From: Novacetimonas pomaceti
GTDB taxonomy: Bacteria; Pseudomonadota; Alphaproteobacteria; Acetobacterales; Acetobacteraceae
DNA: 64,000 bases
Assembly: GCF_003207955.1 (NCBI RefSeq)
Contig: NZ_NOXG01000011.1
Location: forward strand, 20,867-84,866
Direction: 5' to 3'
Part shown: positions 8,890 to 18,677 of the stretch, in pieces
Layout: the number at the start of each line of letters is the position of its first letter
Numbering within the stretch: position 1 is the first letter of the stretch
The notes under the pieces: model-generated
Told to the model about the DNA's origin: nothing
Database searches by the model: none
The model's input: only the letters and a program-made list of their open reading frames with translations
Translations under genes and position numbers: made by a program

Positions 8890-10146
8890 ATGAAAATCAT
8901 CGTTCTGGGTAGCGGTGTCGTCGGCGTCACATCGGCGTGGTATCTGGCACAGGCAGGCCACGAGGTCACGGTCGTCGACCGTCAGCCCGCCGCAGGCCTG
9001 GAAACCAGTTTTGCCAATGCGGGGCAGGTTTCGCCGGGATATTCCGCCCCGTGGGCCGGGCCGGGCGTGCCGCTGAAATCCATTCAGTGGCTTCTGATGA
9101 AATACCGTCCCTTCGTGTTCTGGCCGATGCCCGACCCGCACCTGTGGTCGTGGCTGCTCAAGATGCTCGAAAACTGCACGACCGCCGCGTATGACCGCAA
9201 CAAGGGACGGATGGTGCGTCTGGCGGAATACAGCCGCGATGTCATGCGCGACCTGCGCGCCAGCACGGGCATTACCTATGACGACCGTCAGCAGGGCACG
9301 CTGCAGGTATTCCGCACGCAAAAGCAGGTGGACGCCGCCGCCAAGGATATCAGCGTGCTTGAACAGTACAAGGTCGGGTACGAGGTGCTGGACGCGGCCG
9401 GATGCATCGCAGCCGAGCCCGGCCTGGCGAGCGCGCGTGACAAGATCGTGGGCGGCCTGCGACTGCCGGGGGACGAAACCGGCGATGCGTTCAAGTTCAC
9501 CCAGACCCTTGCGGCCATGGCGGCAAAGGCTGGCGTCGAATTTCTCTATGACACGCAGATCCGCGCCCTGCATGCCGATGGCGGAAAAATTACGGGCGTG
9601 CAGACGAGCCGGGGCAAGCTGACGGCGGATTCCTATGTCCTGTCCCTTGGCAGCTATTCCCCGGCGCTTGTGCGCTCCCTCGGGCTGGATCTGCCGATTT
9701 ACCCGGTCAAGGGATATTCCATCACCGCGCCGATCATCAACGAGGACCGCGCGCCGGTTTCCACCATCATGGACGAAACGTTCAAGATCGGCATCACCCG
9801 CCTGGGGTCGCGCACCCGCGTCGGGGGCACCGCCGAACTGGCCGGGTTCAGCAAGCGCCTGCGCAAGCCCCGGCGCGAAACGCTTGAGCACTCGCTGACC
9901 GATCTTTTCCCCGGCGGCAACAACCTGTCGGAGGCAACGTTCTGGACCGGCCTGCGTCCCATGACACCCGATGGCACCCCCATCATCGGGCGCACGCGCT
10001 ACGACAACCTGTTCCTCAATACCGGGCATGGCACGCTGGGCTGGACCATGGCCTGCGGATCGGGCCGTGTGCTGGCGGACATCATGTCGGGACGCATGCC
10101 CGAAATCCCGCATGAAGATCTCGGGCTGGTGCGCTACGGACACTGA
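8890..10146 (+). CDS. dadA: D-amino acid dehydrogenase small subunit
   Basis: A 418-residue FAD enzyme that oxidises D-alanine and other D-amino acids to 2-oxo acids and ammonia, feeding electrons to the respiratory chain at the inner membrane. The FAD fold begins at residue 1 (IIVLGSGVVGVTSAWYLA); ETSFANAGQVSPGYSAPWA and the C-terminal GHGTLGWTMACGSG are hallmark DadA motifs. The frame extends upstream to 8833, but the ATG at 8890 puts the nucleotide fold at the usual place; its ribosome site is weak. It follows dadX and ends just before a strong hairpin. Confidence 0.95.
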   Translation: MKIIVLGSGVVGVTSAWYLAQAGHEVTVVDRQPAAGLETSFANAGQVSPGYSAPWAGPGVPLKSIQWLLMKYRPFVFWPMPDPHLWSWLLKMLENCTTAAYDRNKGRMVRLAEYSRDVMRDLRASTGITYDDRQQGTLQVFRTQKQVDAAAKDISVLEQYKVGYEVLDAAGCIAAEPGLASARDKIVGGLRLPGDETGDAFKFTQTLAAMAAKAGVEFLYDTQIRALHADGGKITGVQTSRGKLTADSYVLSLGSYSPALVRSLGLDLPIYPVKGYSITAPIINEDRAPVSTIMDETFKIGITRLGSRTRVGGTAELAGFSKRLRKPRRETLEHSLTDLFPGGNNLSEATFWTGLRPMTPDGTPIIGRTRYDNLFLNTGHGTLGWTMACGSGRVLADIMSGRMPEIPHEDLGLVRYGH

Positions 10147-10157
10147 CCATACCTTCC

Positions 10158-10187
10158 GGCAGGCGGGGCTTGCATGCCCCGCCTGCC
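10158..10187. terminator. Hairpin terminator between dadA and GntP-family gene
   Basis: GC-rich perfect 12-base arms (GGCAGGCGGGGC and complement) with a TTGCAT loop, 12 bases after the dadA stop and 9 before the stop of the convergent permease gene. Probably bidirectional. Confidence 0.65.
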
Positions 10188-10195
10188 GCCTGCCC

Positions 10196-11578
10196 TTACC
10201 CCATGCCCATCCACCACAGCGCGGCGCACAGGATCAGGCCACTCACCCCGATCAGCGTCTCGATGACCGACCATGTGGCGATTGTCTGCGGCACGGTCAT
10301 GCCCAGCGCCTCCTTCACCTGCCAGAATCCGGAATCGTTCAGCGGCCCGAACATCACGGCCCCGGACCCGGTCGCCAGCACCATCAGTTCAGGCGACACC
10401 CCATGCCCCTGCAGCATGATCGGACCGACCACCCCGGCCGTTGTTCCCATCGCGACTGTGGCCGACCCCACCGCAAGGCGCAGCGCGGACGCCATCAGCC
10501 ACGCCAGCAGCAGCAGCGGGATATGCATGCCGATGGCCGCTCCCGTGATGATCGCTGACAGGTTGCTTTCCATCAGTTCCTGCCCGAAGCCGCCCCCCGC
10601 CCCGATCATCAGGAACAGCGAGGCCAGCGGGGCAAGGGACTCATTGCTCAGCCGCAGCATGTCCTGGCGCGTCAGCCCCTGTCGCGCCCCCAGCGTGCAA
10701 AACGACAGCAGCACCGACAGCACCATCCCCACGTTCGGGTCACCGACAAAGCGCAGGACGATGCTGGCAAGGCTGTCCGGCGCGCAGACCAGCCGCGCGA
10801 TGGAACCACCCAGCATCAGCACGACAGGGGCAAGTATGGTCAGCAGTGTTATGCCAAAGGATGGCAGGGGACGGCCACCGGAACCGTCATCAGGATGCTC
10901 ACCCGGACGCGCACTGGCGCCCTGTAGCACCTCCCCGTGTCCCGCCGGCATGGGCACGGCGCCGAGGCGCGGCACGACAAATCCGGCATAAAGCGGCCCG
11001 GCGATGATGGCGATGGGAATGCTGAGCAGTATGCCCCAGACGATCAGGCGCCCCACGTCGGCATGATAGGCCGCCAGCGCGAACATCGCCCCCGGATGCG
11101 GGGGGACCAGCCCCTGCACCACCGAAAGGGCCGCCGTCATCGGCAGCGCCACCCTGAGCATCGGAAGCCCCGTCTGCCGCGCGACCGACATCGCAAGCGG
11201 GACCAGGATGACAAATCCGACCGTAAAGAAGACCGAGATCCCCACCAGAAGCCCGATCAGCATCATGGCCCATGCCATGTTCCGCCGTCCCGACAGGCGC
11301 ACGACCGTCAGCGCGATCTGGTCCGCCCCCCCCGAAACCTCCAGCATCTTTCCCAGCATCGCGCCAAGGGCGATCACCGATGCGATCTGCCCCAGCACCT
11401 CCCCCGCCCCGTTTTCAAAGGCGCTGATGACGTGGGCGGGCGCCATGCCGGCACAAGTTCCCAGAAACAGCGACGTCAGGAACAGGGCGATGAACGGATG
11501 CAGTCTGCCGCGCTGGATCAGCACCACCGCCATGGCAATGGAAACCGCGACAATCGTGAACGCCAGCGAAACGGACAT
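10196..11578 (-). CDS. GntP-family gluconate:H+ symporter
   Basis: A polytopic inner-membrane permease of 460 residues of the GntP family (gluconate and related sugar acids). It shows about 12 hydrophobic segments and the family motif around LVPPHPGAMFALAAYHAD. The ATG at 11578 has a strong AGGAAGGAG ribosome site. Acetic acid bacteria make gluconate in the periplasm, so gluconate uptake is a natural role, but the family also carries other hydroxy acids. It starts 27 bases after the efflux lipoprotein gene, so it may be read as the distal gene of that operon. Confidence 0.85.
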   Translation of the reverse strand: MSVSLAFTIVAVSIAMAVVLIQRGRLHPFIALFLTSLFLGTCAGMAPAHVISAFENGAGEVLGQIASVIALGAMLGKMLEVSGGADQIALTVVRLSGRRNMAWAMMLIGLLVGISVFFTVGFVILVPLAMSVARQTGLPMLRVALPMTAALSVVQGLVPPHPGAMFALAAYHADVGRLIVWGILLSIPIAIIAGPLYAGFVVPRLGAVPMPAGHGEVLQGASARPGEHPDDGSGGRPLPSFGITLLTILAPVVLMLGGSIARLVCAPDSLASIVLRFVGDPNVGMVLSVLLSFCTLGARQGLTRQDMLRLSNESLAPLASLFLMIGAGGGFGQELMESNLSAIITGAAIGMHIPLLLLAWLMASALRLAVGSATVAMGTTAGVVGPIMLQGHGVSPELMVLATGSGAVMFGPLNDSGFWQVKEALGMTVPQTIATWSVIETLIGVSGLILCAALWWMGMG

Positions 11579-11605
11579 CCGTCTCCTTCCTTTCCCTCAA
11601 ACAGG

Positions 11606-13075
11606 TCAGTGGTGACGGCGGGATGTGGACTGCGGACGAAGCGGCGGGGCATCGTCACTTTCATGCCTCCACCCGCCGCCCAGTGCACGGGCCAGATGGA
11701 TGCTGGCAAGCGTCTGCATGTCCTGATTGCGCAACACCTGTTCCTGCGCGTCGAGCGCGTCCAGCCGGCTGCGCAGGACATCGTGCATCATCCGCTGCCC
11801 CCCTTCATAAAGGCCGGTCACGTCATGCACGTTCGTCTGCGCCTGCGTCACGGCGGTCGCCAGGTCATGCGCACGGGCATCCGCGCTCATGCGGGCTTCA
11901 TAGGCGTCCTCGACCTCCGCCAGCGCGTTGAGCACGCTCCTGTCATATCCCGCGACCGCCGCGTCCAGACGCGCATGGGCGGCATGGATGCGCGCGCGCA
12001 CCCGCCCCGCCGTGAAGATCGGCAGATACGTCGTCAGCGCCATCAGCCCCCCCGTTCCGGACAGGCCAGGAATGCCGTCAAAACGCAGGCGCCCGTCCCC
12101 ACCGAAGAATTCAAGTCCGAAGCGCGGCAGCAGGTCGGTCTTGACGCTTTTCAGGTGCTGCAACGCCGCCTCCACCTGATCGCGGCGGGCAAGGACATCG
12201 GGACGTCGTTCCAGAACGGTGTCGGGCATCTCCCCCATCGGGGGGGCAGGCACGAAGAACGCGCCGGGCGCGGGCAGCGGCCCGGCACTTTCGGGCGTGC
12301 GGCCCGACAGGATCGCAAGCCTGCGGCGATGAAGGTCATATTCCTCGACCAGCAGGGGACGCCGCGCCCGCTGGAGCGAAAGTTTCTCGTCAACATCACG
12401 CACGTCGGCGGATACCGCCTGCCCCGCCGCGAACCGCGCCTGTGTGTAGGTCCGCAGGCGTTCCAGTATGGCGATGCTGCGGTCCAGCAGGTCCATCTGT
12501 CGCCGCACGCCCTGCGCGCGCAGGTAATTTTCCGCCACGTCGGCGGCCACCAGCATCTGCATGCCGTGATATTCGGCCTGCTGTCCCAGCATCAGGGCGC
12601 GGGCCGCGCGGCTGTCGGCATGACGGCCGCCAAACAGGTCCGGCTCCCACGATGCCCCGATCCCCGCCAGGTGGGCGTCCGTGGCCGGGTCCCCATCGGA
12701 CAGTTGCGACAGGCCGGCAGGATTGCGCCAGCTCATCCCGCCGCCGCCGATATCCCCCGTCGCGCCCACGGTGGGATACAGCGTGGAACGGGCGATCACA
12801 TGCGCGGCGCGGGCCTGCAGCACATTGTCGCGGGCGATGCGGATATCGGGATTGGCCGCCAGCGCGGCCTCCACCATGCCGGTCAGGACGGGGTCATTCC
12901 ACGAACGCCACCATGTCGTAAGGTCGGTGCCCGCATCCGTTCCCGTCGGGGCCTGCGCAAAACGCGCCGGCACCACCACGCGGGAGGGAGGCGCGCTGGT
13001 ATGAAAGGGCGAACAGGCCGTCATCGCCCCGATGGCCGCAAGACAGATGATGCGTGAAAGTGTCTTCTTCTTCAT
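11606..13075 (-). CDS. Outer-membrane efflux lipoprotein, NodT/OprM family
   Basis: A TolC-like outer-membrane factor of 489 residues forming the exit duct of a tripartite exporter. The N-terminus is a lipoprotein signal (ATGACGTGCTCG-type lipobox, residues AIGAMTAC, then SPF). It has two OEP repeats; markers include WWRSWNDPVL, ASWEPDLFGG and FTAGRVRARIHAA. The open frame upstream to 13480 overlaps the permease and is not used. The ATG at 13075 overlaps the permease stop (TAATG), indicating translational coupling with the ABC exporter genes upstream. The C-terminus is His/Arg-rich. Confidence 0.9.
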   Translation of the reverse strand: MKKKTLSRIICLAAIGAMTACSPFHTSAPPSRVVVPARFAQAPTGTDAGTDLTTWWRSWNDPVLTGMVEAALAANPDIRIARDNVLQARAAHVIARSTLYPTVGATGDIGGGGMSWRNPAGLSQLSDGDPATDAHLAGIGASWEPDLFGGRHADSRAARALMLGQQAEYHGMQMLVAADVAENYLRAQGVRRQMDLLDRSIAILERLRTYTQARFAAGQAVSADVRDVDEKLSLQRARRPLLVEEYDLHRRRLAILSGRTPESAGPLPAPGAFFVPAPPMGEMPDTVLERRPDVLARRDQVEAALQHLKSVKTDLLPRFGLEFFGGDGRLRFDGIPGLSGTGGLMALTTYLPIFTAGRVRARIHAAHARLDAAVAGYDRSVLNALAEVEDAYEARMSADARAHDLATAVTQAQTNVHDVTGLYEGGQRMMHDVLRSRLDALDAQEQVLRNQDMQTLASIHLARALGGGWRHESDDAPPLRPQSTSRRHH

Positions 13076-14202
13076 TATCCCTGCCTTGCCAGCATGGAGC
13101 GAAAGCGCAGGAGCGCACAGAACAGGAAAACCACCCCCGTCACGACGATCGTCAGCAGCGGGGCCGCGATCGTCGCAATCCCCGCGTCGCGATAGAGGAT
13201 GGCCTGCGACAGGTTGACGAACTGCGTCGTTGGCAGGAAGCGCACCACCATGCGGATCAGGGTCGGCATGTTTTCCACCGGCGTCGCCGCCCCCGACAGC
13301 AGGTACGCCACGGCATAGACCGGCACCGCAAGCAGCCCGAACTGCGGCATGGTGGGGGCCACCGTCGCCAGCATGATGCCCAGCGACGTCACCGAAAACA
13401 GGTAGATCAGCGCGCATCCGCCAAACAGCGGGATCGACCCCACCAGCGGCACGCCCAGCCATACATGCACCACCAGCCATAGCGACAGCATGGTGGCGAC
13501 GAAGATGACGAAGCCGTTGGTCACGATTTTCGAAAGCGCGATCTCACTCGCCGATACCGGCATGACCAGCAGGTGTTCGATCGTGCCATGTTCGCGTTCA
13601 CGGATGACCGCCGCCCCCACCAGTATGATCGACAGGATGGTGATATTGGTCACGATCTGCATGACGGAGGTAAACCACTGCGATTCCCCGTTTGGATTGA
13701 AACGGATGCGGCTTTCGGCGCGAAAGGGAATGGCATTGGCCAGATGTCCGGAATGCAGGACGGATTCAACCTCGCCCATGAAAATCCCGTTCAGGTAGGT
13801 CGTGCCCAGTCCCGCCTGCGTCATGGCGGTGGCATCAACCTGTATCTGCAGCGACGGGGAACGCCCCGACAGCACGTCGGCCTCAAACCGGGGGGGGATA
13901 TCAACGACGAAAATATAATCCCCCCGGTCCATCAGGCGCGACGCATCCTCCCGCGCGATCAGGACCGGCGGCTTGAAATAGGGCGGCAGCACCGCATCGC
14001 GCAGGCGACGCGACAGGGGGGAGTTATCCTCGTCCACAAAGGCGATGGTCGCGTTGGAGACATCGACCCGCACGCCATTGGCCACCAGAAGCACGCCCGC
14101 CGTAAAGGCGAAGACGATCAGCCCCAGCAGGATGACATCATTGAACAGGCTGCGGAATTCCTTGCCGCACAACAGGCCGACATTGATGATCCAGCGTCCC
14201 AT
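13075..14202 (-). CDS. yhhJ: ABC-2 type permease, YhhJ-like
   Basis: An ABC exporter permease of 375 residues: one N-terminal transmembrane helix, a periplasmic domain of about 150 residues, and five C-terminal helices including the ABC-2 signature region LPTTQFVNLSQAILYRDAG. The LVMPVSASEIALSKI segment before the second helix is typical of this family. It follows the RbbA-type gene by 6 bases. Together with that protein's own membrane half it should form the export channel. The transported substrate is unknown. Confidence 0.88.
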   Translation of the reverse strand: MGRWIINVGLLCGKEFRSLFNDVILLGLIVFAFTAGVLLVANGVRVDVSNATIAFVDEDNSPLSRRLRDAVLPPYFKPPVLIAREDASRLMDRGDYIFVVDIPPRFEADVLSGRSPSLQIQVDATAMTQAGLGTTYLNGIFMGEVESVLHSGHLANAIPFRAESRIRFNPNGESQWFTSVMQIVTNITILSIILVGAAVIREREHGTIEHLLVMPVSASEIALSKIVTNGFVIFVATMLSLWLVVHVWLGVPLVGSIPLFGGCALIYLFSVTSLGIMLATVAPTMPQFGLLAVPVYAVAYLLSGAATPVENMPTLIRMVVRFLPTTQFVNLSQAILYRDAGIATIAAPLLTIVVTGVVFLFCALLRFRSMLARQG

Positions 14203-14208
14203 GGGCGG

Positions 14209-16950
14209 TTATGCTTCCTGCTTCTTCAGCAACAGCCGCGCACCCAGCATGTACAGGGCGGCAAACCCCGCCAGCGCCGCATACATCCGCATGAAGGCAA
14301 GCATCCCCATCCCCTTGGTAAAGCTGCCAAGGCTGATGAGCTGGAACCACGAGGCGGGAAAACCCAGCCCCACAAGACGGCTGAACCCCGTCAGTGTGGA
14401 GGACGGATAAAGCATGCCGGAGAAGTTCACCGCCGGGATCAGGCATATGATGGCGGTGCCGAAAATGGCCGCGACCTGCGAACTGACGAAGGTGGAAATC
14501 AGCATCCCCAGCCCCGTCGCCCCCAGTATGAACAGCAGCGCGCCGATGCTCAGCGCCACGAACGACCCCTTCAGCGGCACCCCGAGGACAAGGACGGACA
14601 GCACGACCAGCACCACGTAACTGCAGCCCGCCAGCGCGACATAGGGGGCCTGCTTGCCCACCAGGTACTGCCCCACCGTGGCGGGGGAGGCATAAAGGTT
14701 GACGATGGAGCCGATTTCCTTTTCCCGCACGACGCCAAGGGCGGTCAGCATCGTGGGGATCAGGATCAGCGCCAGCATGACCATGCCCGGCGTCATGGCA
14801 TAGATGCTGCGGAACTCCTGATTGTAGATGAACCGGGGTTCCAGCGTGATCGGCACGCCCGCCGTCTGGGGCAGTTCACGGCCCAGTGTCGTTGCATACC
14901 GCAGCAGTACCCCTTCGACATAGGCCCGGACATCCGCCGCAAGGAACGGCACGGCCCCGTCGATGACAACGCCCACGGCGGGACGGCGCCCGGCCTCCAT
15001 GTCACGGGCGAAACCCGGCGGGATATCCAGCGCCAGCTGTACCGCGCCATCCTGCACGCGCCGGTCCATCTGCGCCGGATCGGCGGAGGGCGCGGTCTCC
15101 ACGAAATAGGGGGATCCGCGGAAGCTGTCGATCAGGTCCTGGCTGATATGCGTGCGGTCCTGATCGCAGACCGTGAAATACACACCATTGACATCGAAGG
15201 AGATGCTCGACGCCGCGATCAGCAGAAGCACGACCGGACCGATGATCGCGAATGTCAGGCGCATCCTGTCACGCAGCAGTTCCACCGCCTCGCGCCGGGC
15301 AAAGGCCCATGCACGCGGCAGCCATGTGCCCCCACGCCATCCGCGCCAGGTCCATGCATGCCGCCGGTGGCGCGGCTGTGCCTGTTGTGCCGCGCCGTCC
15401 GGTTCGGCCTCCGCCTCCTTGAGGTAGGCGATGAACGCGGCCTCCAGATCCTTCGCGCCCCGCCTGCGCACCAGTTCGGCGGGGGTTCCGACCGCCAGCA
15501 CCCGCCCGCGATGCATCAGCGAGATGCGGTCGCAGCGCGCGGCCTCGTTCATGAAATGGGTGGATACGAAAATCGTGACATGCCGCTGGCGCGAAAGGTG
15601 GATCAGATGCCGCCAGAACATGTCGCGCGCCGCCGGGTCCACCCCGGAGGTCGGTTCGTCAAGGATCAGGATTTCGGGATTGTTGATGCACGCCGCCGCA
15701 AGCTGGAGCCTCTGGCGTATGCCCAGCGGCAGGGCGGAGGGACGCACGTCGGCGACGTTGTCGAGTTCGAAATCCGACAGCGCCTGGTTGACGCGCTGCG
15801 TCGCCTCATGCGCGGGGATGCGGTACAGCCGCGCCTGAAGCCGCAGGTTCTGCCGGACGGTCAGCTCCTCGTACAACGAAAAGGACTGCGACATGTAACC
15901 AATGCGCATGCGTGTTGACATGTCGCCCGGCGTGATGACCTTTCCAAACAGTTCCGCCGTCCCGCTGCTGGCGTCGAGCAGGCCGGTCAGCATTTTCATG
16001 GTGGTCGACTTGCCGCAGCCATTGGAACCGAGGAAGCCGAAAATCTCCCCCCGGCCGATGCGGAAACTGACATTGTCCACCGCGACAAAGCTGCCGAACC
16101 GCTTTGTCAGGCCCTGCGCCATGATGGCGGGCGCGCCGCCGGGATCCTGATAGGGCGGGATGGAAAATCCGGTGGCGTTCGCCCGCTTCTCATCCGGCAG
16201 CAGGGAAATATAGGCCTGTTCCAGCGAGGTGGAATGGGTGCGCGCCAGCACGCGCGGCGTCTCGTCCGCGATCAGCACATGCCCCGCATCCATCGCGACG
16301 AGATAGGCGAAACGCTCCGCCTCCTCCATGTACGCGGTGGAGACAAGCACCGTCATGCCCGGCCGTTCGCTGCGCAACTGGTTGACCAGCGTCCAGAACT
16401 GCTGGCGCGACAGCGGATCGACGCCGGTGGTGGGTTCGTCAAGTATCAGCAGGTCGGGATCATGCACCAGCGCGCAGCACAGGCTGACCTTCTGCTTCAT
16501 CCCGCCAGACAGGTGACCCGCCGGCCGGTCGGGAAACGGCGCAAGGCCCGTTGCCTCCAGCAGGCGGGAAATCCTTTTGTCGCGCTCTTCGGCCGCAAGG
16601 CCGAACAGGCGGGCGAAAAAATCCACATTTTCCCAAACCGACAGCGTGGGATACAGGTTGCGGCCCAGCCCCTGCGGCATGAAGGCGACACGTGGCAGAA
16701 ACGCCTCCCGCGCGGCGCGGTCGGCCATGTTCGTGCCCAGCACGTCCACCTGCCCCGACTGTATCCGCCGCACCCCCGCGATCAGGCCCAGCAGCGTGGA
16801 TTTCCCCACCCCGTCGGGACCGACAAGGCCGATGGTCGTCCCCGCCGGCAGGGTAAGGGAAATATTGTCAAGCGCCCTTACCGGGCCATAGCGATGCGAA
16901 AGCCCCCTGATGACAATCCCGCCGTCATGTTGCGTGGCCGCGTCCATCAT
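14209..16950 (-). CDS. rbbA: RbbA-type ABC transporter: two ATPase domains plus permease
   Basis: A 913-residue fusion. First ATPase domain (residues ~12-230): Walker A GPDGVGKS, signature LSGGMKQ, Walker B LLILDEP. Second (~275-500): Walker A GSNGCGKS, Walker B ILILDEP, and the altered signature LPLGIRQ usual for this subfamily. The C-terminal ~350 residues form an ABC-2 permease domain with about six helices. E. coli RbbA, with the same architecture, was described as ribosome-associated; its yhiI-rbbA-yhhJ neighbourhood, reproduced here, indicates an exporter. The ATG at 16950 overlaps the stop of the HlyD-type gene (TGATG), which I prefer over the in-frame GTG at 16953. Confidence 0.92.
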   Translation of the reverse strand: MMDAATQHDGGIVIRGLSHRYGPVRALDNISLTLPAGTTIGLVGPDGVGKSTLLGLIAGVRRIQSGQVDVLGTNMADRAAREAFLPRVAFMPQGLGRNLYPTLSVWENVDFFARLFGLAAEERDKRISRLLEATGLAPFPDRPAGHLSGGMKQKVSLCCALVHDPDLLILDEPTTGVDPLSRQQFWTLVNQLRSERPGMTVLVSTAYMEEAERFAYLVAMDAGHVLIADETPRVLARTHSTSLEQAYISLLPDEKRANATGFSIPPYQDPGGAPAIMAQGLTKRFGSFVAVDNVSFRIGRGEIFGFLGSNGCGKSTTMKMLTGLLDASSGTAELFGKVITPGDMSTRMRIGYMSQSFSLYEELTVRQNLRLQARLYRIPAHEATQRVNQALSDFELDNVADVRPSALPLGIRQRLQLAAACINNPEILILDEPTSGVDPAARDMFWRHLIHLSRQRHVTIFVSTHFMNEAARCDRISLMHRGRVLAVGTPAELVRRRGAKDLEAAFIAYLKEAEAEPDGAAQQAQPRHRRHAWTWRGWRGGTWLPRAWAFARREAVELLRDRMRLTFAIIGPVVLLLIAASSISFDVNGVYFTVCDQDRTHISQDLIDSFRGSPYFVETAPSADPAQMDRRVQDGAVQLALDIPPGFARDMEAGRRPAVGVVIDGAVPFLAADVRAYVEGVLLRYATTLGRELPQTAGVPITLEPRFIYNQEFRSIYAMTPGMVMLALILIPTMLTALGVVREKEIGSIVNLYASPATVGQYLVGKQAPYVALAGCSYVVLVVLSVLVLGVPLKGSFVALSIGALLFILGATGLGMLISTFVSSQVAAIFGTAIICLIPAVNFSGMLYPSSTLTGFSRLVGLGFPASWFQLISLGSFTKGMGMLAFMRMYAALAGFAALYMLGARLLLKKQEA

Positions 16951-17951
16951 CACTTCGCATTGGCAAGAAACAGGCTGTCGGGCCAGCGGATCGCCGGGTC
17001 AAGGCGGACATAACCATCGCCCGTCATGCCTGATTTCAGCATCGTCCCGTACTGTCGCGCCGTCTGTGGCGCCACCTGCAGCTTCACGCGATAGACCAGC
17101 TTTTCACGCTCGCTTGTCGTCTCGACATATTTCGGGGTGAACTGCGCCTCGGGCGCGACAAAGGAAATGGTGGCGGGAATGACCTGCCGGTGCAGGGCAT
17201 CAAGCACGATGCGCGCCTCATCGCCCACATGCAGCCCGCCTGCGACCTCTGACGGGTAAAAGACCGTCAGATACATGTCGGAGGGATCCAGCATGGAGCC
17301 GATTCGTCCCCCGCCCGGCACCACGGCGCCCTTTTCGACAATGCGGTATTCCACCCGCCCGGACACGGGGGCATGGATGGTCATGTCGCCCACGACCGTC
17401 GCGGCCCGCCCCGCCTGGGCCTGTGCCGCATCCTGCGCCGCCGTGGCTGCCGCCACGGCATGATCCGCCGCCTGCAACGCCGCCTGATGGGCGTCGAGGT
17501 CCGTCTGGCGCTGCTGAAGCTCCATGTCGGAGACAAGATGCTGCCGGTACATCACGCGGGCATGGTCAAGTTCAAGCTGCGCCAGATGGAGGGCCGCCTG
17601 CTGCGCGTCGCGTTCGGCGCTAGCACGCTGTCCCGTTTCACGCGCCTCGGTCACCTGCGCCCGCGCGGCGGCAAGCTGGTCACGCGCCTCGGCATCGTCT
17701 TCATGCGCCAGAACCTGCCCGGCCGTGACCTCGTCACCTTCGGAAAAATCAAGGTCGGTGACGCGACCGGGATATTTCACCGCGATATCCAGCCGGGTCA
17801 GTTCCAGACGCCCGTTGGCCCGCGCGATTCCGGCAGGCAGTTCATCGCGATGCGCGACATAGAACCAGGCGGCCCCGCCACCGGCAATCACGATGGCAAG
17901 CCCCGCGCCAATCAGCAGATCGCGCGTATTCACGCGCACCGGCCGATGCAT
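16950..17951 (-). CDS. yhiI: HlyD-family membrane fusion protein, YhiI-like
   Basis: A periplasmic adaptor of 333 residues linking the RbbA/YhhJ exporter to the outer-membrane lipoprotein. One N-terminal membrane anchor (DLLIGAGLAIVIAGGGAAWF), a biotinyl-lipoyl-like half (VKYPGRVTDLDFSEGDEVTAGQVLA), a long alpha-helical hairpin rich in Ala/Gln/Asp (residues ~85-170) and the returning half (IHAPVSGRVEYRIVEKGAVVPGG). It is the first gene of the leftward operon; a MarR-type gene lies upstream on the same strand. The ribosome site at 17951 is weak. Confidence 0.92.
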   Translation of the reverse strand: MHRPVRVNTRDLLIGAGLAIVIAGGGAAWFYVAHRDELPAGIARANGRLELTRLDIAVKYPGRVTDLDFSEGDEVTAGQVLAHEDDAEARDQLAAARAQVTEARETGQRASAERDAQQAALHLAQLELDHARVMYRQHLVSDMELQQRQTDLDAHQAALQAADHAVAAATAAQDAAQAQAGRAATVVGDMTIHAPVSGRVEYRIVEKGAVVPGGGRIGSMLDPSDMYLTVFYPSEVAGGLHVGDEARIVLDALHRQVIPATISFVAPEAQFTPKYVETTSEREKLVYRVKLQVAPQTARQYGTMLKSGMTGDGYVRLDPAIRWPDSLFLANAK

Positions 17952-18155
17952 GCACGTAAAATATTGCGAAAAATACGCGACAAGTATCTTGCTCCCCTGA
18001 ATCTTTTACGCGGTTCCGGCGCGCGATGTTCCAGATGGCATGGACCATGTTACAACGCCATTACAGTCTCGGGACAGCATGGGCAACAGGCGATTACCTG
18101 CAAAATCAATGCAGGAAAACCATCCTGTCCTTTTCCCCCGTCCCATCATCCCCGA

Positions 18156-18677
18156 TCACCCGCGCGGGCCGCGAAATGGCATGTCCCCGCGCCCGTTCCC
18201 TTCGTCCTGCGCCAGCAGTTCGGCACGCCCCAGGATCCGTGACAGGACATCGACCGTCCGGTCCATCATGTCGGCCGGGATATCACGCAGGAAACGTGCC
18301 TCCACCTCCGCGCATATTTCATGCAGGCGGGCGCACCTGCTCTTCCCCTCGGCCGTCAGGACAAGCCGCTTGGCACGCCGGTCGGCCGGGTCGGCCCGCC
18401 GTTCGACCAGCCCCTCGTTTTCCAGCAGGTCCAGCACGCGCACCAGCGCGGAACTGTCGGTATTCATGGCGTGCGCCAGGTCACGCTGCGACACGCCATC
18501 GGGCAGCATCATGAGGTAGGCGAGCGGACGCATCATCGCCATGCTCATCCCTTCGGGACGGATCGCGCGGTCCAGAAGCAGCCGCCACGTGTTGGACAGG
18601 CGCATCGTCAGGAACGTCATGCGCATGTCCTGAAAGCCGGTTCCTTCGACATCGGGCAGTGGGGAATGTGCTGACAT
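18156..18677 (-). CDS. MarR-family transcriptional regulator
   Basis: A 173-residue MarR protein. The winged HTH is visible (GVSQRDLAHAMNTDSSALVRVLDLLENEGLVERRADPADRRAKRLVLT), including the conserved D-x-R-A/R-x-K wing. The ATG at 18677 has GGAG seven bases upstream; the longer frame to 18761 lacks support. It is divergent from the FUSC exporter and lies upstream of the HlyD/RbbA operon, so it may control either or both. MarR proteins with aromatic-acid exporters often respond to phenolic acids; that ligand is inference. Confidence 0.88.
   Translation of the reverse strand: MSAHSPLPDVEGTGFQDMRMTFLTMRLSNTWRLLLDRAIRPEGMSMAMMRPLAYLMMLPDGVSQRDLAHAMNTDSSALVRVLDLLENEGLVERRADPADRRAKRLVLTAEGKSRCARLHEICAEVEARFLRDIPADMMDRTVDVLSRILGRAELLAQDEGNGRGDMPFRGPRG

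Noticed and set aside
10937..13057. Long plus-strand open frame (706 codons) opposite the GntP and OM-lipoprotein genes
   Set aside because: It is rich in Arg/His/Gln/Gly with no recognisable domain, mirrors the codon pattern of the real opposite-strand genes and spans two of them.
13573..15918. Plus-strand open frame of 781 codons opposite yhhJ and rbbA
   Set aside because: An antisense shadow typical of GC-rich DNA; the opposite frame has clear ABC-transporter motifs.
14209..16950. Altered second ABC signature (LPLGIRQ) of RbbA as a loss-of-function change
   Set aside because: This form is usual for the second ATPase domain of the subfamily, and its Walker motifs are intact.
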